This document shows positions 1 to 6,000 of a stretch of 7,417 nucleotides of DNA, in pieces. A model generated the notes under the pieces. The model was not told the DNA's origin. It searched no databases and saw only the letters and a program-made list of their open reading frames with translations. Each line of letters begins with the position of its first letter. Position 1 is the stretch's first letter. The position numbers and the translations under genes are program-made. Location of the stretch: assembly GCA_028713595.1 (NCBI GenBank), contig JAQTNZ010000117.1, forward strand, positions 1-7,417, read 5' to 3'. The stretch comes from Methylovulum sp. Lineage in GTDB: Bacteria; Pseudomonadota; Gammaproteobacteria; Methylococcales; Methylomonadaceae.

Positions 1-1517
1 TGGACGTGTCCTTACAGCATGGCAAATGGGTGGTGTTAGTGGCGGCGGCCTTGTTTGCGGGAACGCTGGCGTTACTGCCGTTTTTGGGCAGTTCTTTCAT
101 CCCGGAAATGAAAGAAGGTTCCATCGTGCCCGCCATTACCCGCGCCCCCAATATTTCCCTGCAAGAAGGCATTACGATGGAAATGGCCGCCATGCGCATG
201 ATTATGGACGTGCCTGGCGTAAGTCTGGCCGTGACTAATATCGGGCGTGGCGAAAGCCCCGCCGACCCGCAAGGCCAAAACGATTCCACGCCCATCGTCA
301 GCCTGAAACCGCGTAGCGAATGGCCGCAAGGCTGGGATCAGGACAGCATGGCCGATGCGATCTACGACAAACTCAGCAACGGCTTGCCCGGCGTGCAAGT
401 GGTCATGGCCCAACCCATCTCTGACCGCGTTGATGAAATGCTCACGGGGGTACGTTCGGACTTGGCGATAAAAGTCTTTGGTGATGATTTGGAACAACTC
501 AAAACCACCGCCAACACCATCGCCAAAGTCGCCGGCACCATCCAAGGCGCCCGCGACATCCGTGTCGAACGCCTGACCGGACAAGAGTATTTATCGATCA
601 TCGTCAACCGCGAAGCCATTGCCAGACATGGCATTAATGCGGCGGCCATCCATGATGTCATTGAAACCGCCATCGGCGGCAAAACCGCAACCGAAATTTA
701 CGAAGGCGAACGCCGCTTTTCCGCCGCCGTGCGCCTACCGGAAAGCTTCCGTAACAGCATCGAAGCCATTGATGCCATCTTGTTAACTTCCACCAATGGC
801 GCACGGGTGCCCTTAGGTGATTTGGCCGACATCCGCCTAAACGATGGCCCCTCACAAATCAGCCGTGAAATGGGCAAACGCCGCATTGTCATTGGTGTTA
901 ACGTCAGGGACAGGGATTTGGGCAGTTTCGTCGCCGAATTGCAACAGGCCGTCGCTAGTCAAGTCCAATTGCCGGAAAGCTATTATCTGGAATGGGGCGG
1001 GCAGTTCCAAAATATGCAACGGGCGTTGGGGCATTTAAAAATTATCATCCCCATCACCATCGGTGCCATCTTCTTTTTGCTGTTCATGCTCTTTAACTCG
1101 CTACGCTTTGCCAGCCTTATCATCCTCGTCCTACCCTTCGCCTCCATCGGCGGCGTGGTGGCGCTGTTTGTCAGCGGACAATACGTGTCCGTCCCCGCCT
1201 CGGTCGGCTTTATCGCCTTGTGGGGTATCGCCGTGCTTAACGGCGTGGTGCTGGTGTCTTACATCCGCAACCTGCGTGACAGCGGCCTCAGCCAACTGGA
1301 AGCCATCCGCCAGGGCTGCGCCCAACGCTTTCGCCCCGTCATGATGACCGCCACCATCGCCCTGCTCGGCCTTGTGCCCTTTTTGTTCGCCAACGGCCCA
1401 GGCTCGGAGGTGCAAAAACCCCTAGCCATCGTGGTCATCGGTGGCCTAATCACCTCAACATTACTGACCTTAGTGATGCTGCCAACGCTGTATCGGTGGT
1501 TTGAGGAGAAGCGGTGA
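1..1517 (+). CDS. CzcA/CusA-family heavy-metal efflux RND permease, C-terminal half (partial at left edge)
   Basis: Inner-membrane proton-driven pump subunit that, with a membrane-fusion protein and an outer-membrane channel, expels metal cations from periplasm or cytoplasm. The frame is open through the left edge, so the GTG at position 6 is an internal codon, not a start; about 500 of the usual 1,030-1,060 residues are present and the C-terminus is complete (TGA 1515-1517). Counting from that GTG codon, I see a membrane helix at about 8-28, followed by the family block FLGSSFIPEMKEGSI, a long periplasmic porter/docking domain to about 340 (including KVFGDDLEQL and the GQF segment near 332), then five membrane helices at about 345-363, 369-391, 397-420, 445-463 and 473-496. 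The helix GFIALWGIAVLNGVVLVSYI is of the CzcA/CnrA type rather than the GVAAEFGVV type I recall for E. coli CusA, which leans toward Zn/Co/Ni/Cd instead of Cu/Ag. The proton-relay acidic residues lie in the missing half. Family sure; metal unresolved. Confidence 0.93.
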   Translation, partial: DVSLQHGKWVVLVAAALFAGTLALLPFLGSSFIPEMKEGSIVPAITRAPNISLQEGITMEMAAMRMIMDVPGVSLAVTNIGRGESPADPQGQNDSTPIVSLKPRSEWPQGWDQDSMADAIYDKLSNGLPGVQVVMAQPISDRVDEMLTGVRSDLAIKVFGDDLEQLKTTANTIAKVAGTIQGARDIRVERLTGQEYLSIIVNREAIARHGINAAAIHDVIETAIGGKTATEIYEGERRFSAAVRLPESFRNSIEAIDAILLTSTNGARVPLGDLADIRLNDGPSQISREMGKRRIVIGVNVRDRDLGSFVAELQQAVASQVQLPESYYLEWGGQFQNMQRALGHLKIIIPITIGAIFFLLFMLFNSLRFASLIILVLPFASIGGVVALFVSGQYVSVPASVGFIALWGIAVLNGVVLVSYIRNLRDSGLSQLEAIRQGCAQRFRPVMMTATIALLGLVPFLFANGPGSEVQKPLAIVVIGGLITSTLLTLVMLPTLYRWFEEKR

Positions 1518-1563
1518 TGGGGGGGCGCATATACGCCAAGTAATCAGATTTTCGGTTTTATCC

Positions 1564-1620
1564 TCGTTCCCCTGTACACACAGGGCATGTCACTGAGGGT
1601 ACGCGCCGGCGTGGGAACGA
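1564..1620. repeat. REP-like inverted repeat between czcA-like gene and rpn gene
   Basis: The ends of this 57-bp segment are a perfect 8-bp inverted repeat, TCGTTCCC at 1564-1571 and GGGAACGA at 1613-1620. Inside are a small CCCTG/CAGGG hairpin (1570-1574 with 1581-1585, 6-nt loop) and the 8-bp palindrome CGCCGGCG (1604-1611). The right half, CGCCGGCGTGGGAACGA, closely resembles a dispersed TCGTTCCCACGC...GCGTGGGAACGA palindrome that I recall from many Gammaproteobacteria; that link is from memory, not a search. The repeat lies in a 136-bp gap between two genes that read toward each other, where a transcript-end structure would be tolerated. The rest of the gap holds a 7-bp stem TAATGCC/GGCATTA (1623-1629 with 1643-1649) and no coding potential. 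Confidence 0.5.
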
Positions 1621-1653
1621 TATAATGCCATTGGCTATAACAGGCATTAAGGC

Positions 1654-1905
1654 TTAATGGGTTTTGAACACGTCATCCAAGGTAGTAGCCTCTAGGATAT
1701 TGTCTGCCCATTGCCCCAGTTGCTCCGGTGAAGCCGTCTCGATACGGGCCTGCACCTCATCCGGCAGCGTCTGGAAGCGCCGGATCAACTGCCGTTTGAG
1801 CAAACGGCTTTCGCCTTGTTGGATACCTTTCTCGATGCCTTGCTCAATGCCTTGTTGGATACCGAGTTGAATGCCTTCTTCTTTCCAGCTGGTTGTCAGT
1901 TCCAT
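1654..1905 (-). CDS. Candidate nested RpnS-like intragenic antitoxin (internal start in the rpn gene)
   Basis: An in-frame ATG at 1905 (Met231 of the full-length protein) would give an 83-residue protein, MELTTSWKEEGIQLG onward, sharing the stop codon of the long form. It is preceded by AGGAG (complement of 1912-1916) with a 6-nt spacer, a near-ideal Shine-Dalgarno, whereas the full-length start has none. The product would hold the five GIxx tetrapeptide units and the whole DUF4351-like tail but no nuclease core. For Rpn proteins it is established that a small C-terminal form, RpnS, is translated separately, dimerises through a repeat-bearing helix and blocks the toxic full-length RpnL. Applying this here is inference from start-site quality and domain layout. 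A weaker second internal start, Met213 at 1959, has only a GAAGAG-like sequence upstream and would give 101 residues. I see no convincing internal promoter; a TTGACC box (complement of 1950-1955) lacks a good -10 partner. Confidence 0.6.
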   Translation of the reverse strand: MELTTSWKEEGIQLGIQQGIEQGIEKGIQQGESRLLKRQLIRRFQTLPDEVQARIETASPEQLGQWADNILEATTLDDVFKTH

Positions 1906-2595
1906 CGCTTGCTCCTGTTCGGTGGGTAAAAATTCAGTATGGATCAAATGGTCAAACATTTGCAGCTCTTCCTGTTGCAGGCGCAAATAAGTGTCGATAA
2001 AGCCCGATATAAAGCGGCTGCGGGCGGGGTCGAGCCTGAGCGTCACCAATAGCCGCAGACATTCTGCCTTCACCCGTGGCCTATCTTTCGGGTCTATCGC
2101 CATTTTCGCCATCAGGGCGCTGGCGACCGGATTAGGGCTGCCCAAGTAATCGCGCCAATTCAGGCGGTTCAGCTGCACCGTGCTGAAGCGGAACGCCAAG
2201 ACCTCCTTGCCCGGGAAGCTGACCGTGTAGCTGTCCGGTTCCGGCGTGGCCGGCGTGTCGTAGGACAGCACGGCGATAGGGTACACGGGCACACCGTGCT
2301 TTTCGTGCAGGCGGGCGAAATAGTTGAACATGCGCCGCGCAAACGCGGGCTGGCGTTTCGCCTGGGTCTCGATATGCACCAAAAAACACGCGGCCTCGCC
2401 TTTACAGCGCACGGTCGCTACCAAATCCGCCTCATGGCGCTCGCCATCCAGGATGTCGGTGAAGATTTCCTTGTCCAAAAACGCCACGCTGTCCGGTTCC
2501 AGCCAACCGTGCAGCTCCGGCTGGAACAGGGCGATAAAGTCGCTAAAGAATATCGTCAGCAGTTCCTTAAACAGGCGGTCGTGGTCTATGGGCAT
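1654..2595 (-). CDS. Rpn family recombination-promoting nuclease / putative transposase (RpnL-like)
   Basis: A 313-residue protein of the Rpn family (PD-(D/E)XK DNA nuclease fold, also known as Transposase_31-like), DNA endonucleases linked to recA-independent recombination and phage defence. The N-terminus has the family start MPIDHDRLFKELL; the nuclease core shows EADLV with D57, then FLVHIETQ with E76 and Q78, the E-x-Q variant of the motif, followed by R88 and the N91-Y92 region. A GIxx tetrapeptide repeat helix covers residues 241-260, and a DUF4351-like tail (LLKRQLIRRF...LGQWADNILEATTLDDVF) finishes the protein. The open frame extends to 2778, but I chose the ATG at 2595: the family homology begins there, and a sigma70-type promoter at 2629-2657 places transcription start near 2622, downstream of the alternative ATG at 2652. 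No Shine-Dalgarno is visible before 2595, so full-length synthesis may be low. No active-site residue looks lost. Monocistronic, divergent from the RTX gene. Confidence 0.9.
   Translation of the reverse strand: MPIDHDRLFKELLTIFFSDFIALFQPELHGWLEPDSVAFLDKEIFTDILDGERHEADLVATVRCKGEAACFLVHIETQAKRQPAFARRMFNYFARLHEKHGVPVYPIAVLSYDTPATPEPDSYTVSFPGKEVLAFRFSTVQLNRLNWRDYLGSPNPVASALMAKMAIDPKDRPRVKAECLRLLVTLRLDPARSRFISGFIDTYLRLQQEELQMFDHLIHTEFLPTEQEQAMELTTSWKEEGIQLGIQQGIEQGIEKGIQQGESRLLKRQLIRRFQTLPDEVQARIETASPEQLGQWADNILEATTLDDVFKTH
1816..1875 (-). repeat. Five tandem 12-bp units encoding GIxx tetrapeptides
   Basis: On the minus strand this 60-bp tract has five 12-bp units encoding GIQL, GIQQ, GIEQ, GIEK and GIQQ (residues 241-260 of the Rpn protein, 11-30 of the nested product). 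Units 2 and 5 are identical at DNA level (GGTATCCAACAA); the others differ by a few bases. Because each unit is four whole codons, gain or loss of units keeps the frame. Known Rpn proteins carry such four-residue repeats in the RpnS dimerisation helix, with copy number varying among strains. Confidence 0.85.
1912..1916 (-). promoter_or_regulatory. Internal Shine-Dalgarno for the nested rpnS-like start
   Basis: The minus strand reads CAGGAG, then six nucleotides (CAAGCG), then ATG at 1905-1903. This is the best Shine-Dalgarno match upstream of any ATG I examined on this strand of the gene and is the reason for proposing the nested reading frame. The codons it occupies encode Gln-Glu-Gln, so the match could in part be chance in a Glu/Gln-rich segment. 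Confidence 0.6.
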
Positions 2596-2628
2596 GGGCG
2601 TAAGGGCGCGGCTTAGGATGATGGCGTT

Positions 2629-2657
2629 ATTATCCGCGCAATGGCGGGGCATGGCAA
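2629..2657 (-). promoter_or_regulatory. sigma70-type promoter of the rpn gene
   Basis: Reading the minus strand, TTGCCA (complement of 2652-2657) is followed by exactly 17 bp and GATAAT (complement of 2629-2634), each 5 of 6 to consensus. Transcription would start near 2622, giving an untranslated leader of roughly 27 nt before the ATG at 2595. The position supports that ATG over the one at 2652, which lies in the -35 box. The leader is pyrimidine- and C-rich with no Shine-Dalgarno. Confidence 0.6.
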
Positions 2658-2856
2658 ATGGCCTGTGGGGGTTAAAGCCAATGGTCGCCGCCGGTGTCAA
2701 TAAAGGCCTAACCCGCCGCTTAGGGGAGCTAAAGCACAAGCCCACCGCCAACCCAAATAAACCGCCAAAAATGTGCAAAAGTGTGAAAAATTACCTAGAT
2801 ATCAGGCACAAAAGGCACTGCAATCCGGCAATCACCACTATGCCGTTGTTTAGAGA

Positions 2857-2886
2857 TTGCCATGCCCGGGGGGTATAGGCTATACC
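2857..2886 (+). promoter_or_regulatory. Possible RTX-gene promoter overlapped by a 15-bp operator-like dyad
   Basis: TTGCCA at 2857-2862 (5/6 to the -35 consensus) is 18 bp upstream of TATACC at 2881-2886 (4/6 to the -10). The dyad GGTATAG-G-CTATACC (2872-2886) is perfect, seven bases per arm about a single G, and covers the -10 element, as a repressor or activator site might. Additional CGGGGG (2867-2872) and CCCCCG (2891-2896) arms could extend it into a larger hairpin. Transcription from here would give a leader of about 135 nt before the RTX start. The -10 is mediocre, and a competing -10-like box lies at 2974, so the promoter call is tentative; the dyad itself is plain in the sequence. 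Confidence 0.35.
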
Positions 2887-3017
2887 AACACCCCCGCCAT
2901 ATTACAGAATAAATGACAAAAAAATCGAAAAAATATGGAAATACATCTAAGTGTTGTCTAAAATTATCGCTATGATAATAAAAAAACCGCAAACCTATCA
3001 ACGACCCACAAAACTTT

Positions 3018-3021
3018 GGAG
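3018..3021 (+). promoter_or_regulatory. Shine-Dalgarno that fixes the RTX start
   Basis: TTTGGAGAGAAGCGATG places GGAG seven bases upstream of the ATG at 3029. The frame is open back to a GTG at 2951, but no comparable site precedes it, and the residues between (many Lys, Gln, Arg) do not resemble the Gly/Asp/Asn-rich protein that follows. The start is therefore 3029. Confidence 0.8.
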
Positions 3022-3028
3022 AGAAGCG

Positions 3029-6000
3029 ATGGCAACGTATAACGGCGACAACACTAATAATACTTATATTGGTACAAATACGGATGATGTTATTTATGGC
3101 AATGGCGGGGATGATAGCCTTAATGGTGCGGATGGCAACGATCAGATCTATGGCGGTGACGGCAATGACATCCTGAATGGCGGCCTAGGCAATGATTACC
3201 TGCAAGGCGATAACGGGGCGGACACTTACCTGATCGCCGAAGCTGACGGTCAAGATGAGATTAACAACTACCACTCCGACAACAGCATGGATGTGGTCAC
3301 GTTCACCGATATGGCCAGCACCGACATCACTTCCGTCACCCGTGCCCAAGACGGAAGCGACAACTTGATTCTGACCTACAGCACGGGCGGGCAACTGACC
3401 GTGGACAATTACTTTTCCGATGCAGCCTACCAAATTGACACGTTCCAGTTCACCGACAGCGTTTGGGGGTTAGCGGACATCATTGCCCGCGCCTCGGCCA
3501 TCACCGGTACCGCGGATAGTGATTTCTTGTCTGGTTTTAATGACTGGTCAAACACGCTTTTGGGGTTGGGCGGCGACGATTACCTGTTTGGCGGCATCGG
3601 TGATGATGTGCTTATCGGTGGTGACGGCAACGATTGGCTACAAGGCATGGAAGGCAACGACACTCTGATAGGCGGCACGGGTAATGATATAGTGAGCGGC
3701 GGATACGGGATTGACACCTACCTGATCGCCAAAGCCGATGGACAGGATGAGATTGACGACACCCTAGATGACAGTGCGGATGTAGTCATTTTCACCGATA
3801 TGACCCGCGCTGACATCACTTCCGTCACTCACTCCCAAGATGGGAGAAATAGTTTGGTCTTAACCTATGGTACAGATGGGCAACTGACCGTGGATGGCTA
3901 TTTTAACGATACGCCTTACCGAATCAACACATTCCAGTTCACCGATGGCACTTGGACGTTGACAGACATCCTCATCCGCACCTCAGTCATCACTGGCACT
4001 GCCAATGACGACCTATTGTTTGGTTTCGATACCTGGTCAAGCACTATTTACGGGCTGGGTGGTAACGACACCCTGTATGGCGGCAGCTCTGCCGATACGA
4101 TTATCGGCGGTGACGGCAATGACACTCTGAATGGAGGCCTCGGCAACGACTACCTGGAAGGCGATAACGGCGCGGACACCTACCTGATCGCCTTGGCTGA
4201 CGGGCAGGATGAGATTAACAATTACGACACCGACGGTAGTGTGGATGTGGTCACGTTCACGGATGTGACCCTAAGTGATTTGGCTGGCATTAGCACAAAT
4301 GGAACCAACCTATACCTTAATTATGGCACCGCTAGCCAGTTGGTGGTGGACAATTATTTTTACGGCGACGCTTATCAAGTCAACCAATTTCAATTTGCTG
4401 GCGGCGATATGCTGGCCAATTTTGTCATCGGTACAGACAGTAGCAACGATACCCTGACCGGCACTAATGCCAATGATGCGATAAGTGGCCTTGGCGGTGC
4501 TGACACAATGGCCGGTGGCTTAGGCAATGACCTTTATTTTGTCGATAATGCTGGCGATGTCGTGACGGAAGCCAGCGGCGCGGGTACGGATACCCTACTG
4601 TCCAGCATCAGTTATACCTTAGCCGCCAATGTCGAAAACCTCATCCTTACCGGCAGTAATGCCATCAATGGCACAGGCAACGACCTTGCCAACATGCTCA
4701 CGGGCAATGCGGCGGCAAATGTCTTGGCCGGCGGCTTAGGCAATGACACTTATATCGTTGACAATGCCGCCGACAATGTCATCGAAAACAGTGGCGAAGG
4801 CAGCGATACCGTACAAGCGCCGATCACTTACAGCTTGGGGGCCAATGTCGAAAACCTCACCCTGACCGGAACGGCAACCACCAACGGTACGGGCAATGGC
4901 CTTGCCAACACCTTGATCGGTAACAGCGCCAACAATACCTTAGATGGCGGCATCGGTGCAGACACTTTGGTAGGCGGTTGGGGTGACGATCTCTATGTCG
5001 TTGACAATGTCGGGGATGTGGTCATGGAAGATACGGGGGGAGGCATCGACATCGTGCAAGCTTCGGTTTCTTACACCTTGGCGGCCAACGTCGAAAATCT
5101 GACCCTGACCGGCACCGCCGCCATTTACGGCATCGGCAACAGCCTTGCCAATACACTGATCGGCAATACAGGGGCAAACCTCCTTGACGGTGGTGCCAAC
5201 GCGGATAATCTAAAAGGCGGTTTGGGTAATGACCAGTATAGGGTGGACAATATTGGCGACAACGTATTTGAAAATGCGGGGGAAGGTACAGATACCGTAC
5301 AAAGTTTGCTCAGTTACAGCTTGGTCGCCAATGTCGAAAACCTCATCCTCCTCAATGCTCCGGGAGCCATCAACGGCACGGGCAACGAATTGGCTAATAT
5401 GCTGACCGGCAACACGGCTGCCAATGTCTTGGATGGCGGTGCCGGAGCGGATACGCTGACAGGCGGTTTAGGCAACGACACCTTTATCGTGGACAATGTC
5501 GCCGATAGCGTGGTCGAAAACAGCGGCGAAGGCACCGACACCGTGCAAGCTTCGGTTTCTTACACCTTGGCGGCCAATATCGAAAATCTGACCCTGACCG
5601 GCACTGCCGCCCTCAACGGCACCGGTAACACATTGGCTAACGTGCTGACGGGCAACGGCGCGGTGAACATCCTCAACGGCGGCGCGGGGGCGGACACCCT
5701 GACAGGTGGTGCTGGCAGCGACACCTTCGTGTTCGGGACAGTGACGGGTGGTGCGGACAAGGCGCTGGATTTTGTTTCTGGCACCGACAAGTTGCAACTA
5801 TTGGACGGGGTGGCTGGCCTGTCGATAGGCAACGGCGATCATAGCATCAACAATGCCGCGCTCATCAACGGCCACGGCGGTTTTTCCACCTTATCCGAGC
5901 TGGTGGTGGTCACTCCCAACATCATCGGCGTTATCACTGCCGCCAAAGCCGCCACCGACATCGGCAGCGCCGCCAGCAGCTATGCCATCGGCGACACCCG

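Larger units (their letters stand above)
2596..3028. other. 433-bp divergent intergenic region between rpn and the RTX gene
   Basis: I see no supportable gene here; open frames running in from either side lack start signals and family similarity. The left third carries the rpn promoter. The middle (2857-2896) carries a TTGCCA box, a perfect 15-bp dyad and flanking CGGGGG/CCCCCG arms. The right third becomes AT-rich: A-tracts of 7 and 6 bp begin at 2918 and 2928, one helical turn apart, which suggests intrinsic curvature or an UP-like element, and a third 7-bp A-tract begins at 2980. A GATAAT box at 2974-2979 could be a -10 element for the RTX gene, but no good -35 sits at 16-18 bp from it. 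Confidence 0.7.
4448..5728 (+). repeat. Five tandem VENL-type (B-type) RTX modules
   Basis: Residues 474-900 contain five copies of a unit with VDN-xGD-V, GTDT(V/L), SYTLAAN(V/I)ENL, NGTGN, LANxLxGN and RTX nonapeptides. The (V/I)ENL marks fall at nucleotides 4631, 4847, 5090, 5333 and 5579, giving periods of 72, 81, 81 and 82 residues. The 72-residue unit lacks one nonapeptide (the GGIGADTLV equivalent of its neighbour); the 82-residue unit has one extra residue in the LLNAPGAINGTGN loop. Confidence 0.88.

Noticed and set aside
1524..1537. GGCG-CATATA-CGCC hairpin just after the metal-pump stop as a terminator
   Set aside because: The stem is only 4 bp and the T-rich stretch begins more than 10 bases later; too weak to call.
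1654..2595. rpn gene as part of an insertion sequence
   Set aside because: No terminal inverted repeats or target-site duplication flank it; the transposase label for this family is historical.
2596..2778. N-terminal extension of the rpn frame by 61 residues
   Set aside because: No family similarity, no ribosome-binding site, and a good promoter lies inside the extension, so the frame is merely open by chance.
2805..2820. GGCAC-rich stretch before the RTX gene as a sigma54 promoter
   Set aside because: No TTGC element at the required spacing from a GG pair; the two GGCAC copies look incidental.
2296..2878. Plus-strand open frames opposite the rpn gene
   Set aside because: They are antisense to a recognisable nuclease gene, carry no known domain and have no start signals.
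2951..3028. GTG at 2951 as the start of the RTX gene
   Set aside because: No Shine-Dalgarno, and the 26 extra residues are basic and unlike the acidic RTX protein; the ATG at 3029 has GGAG at the right distance.
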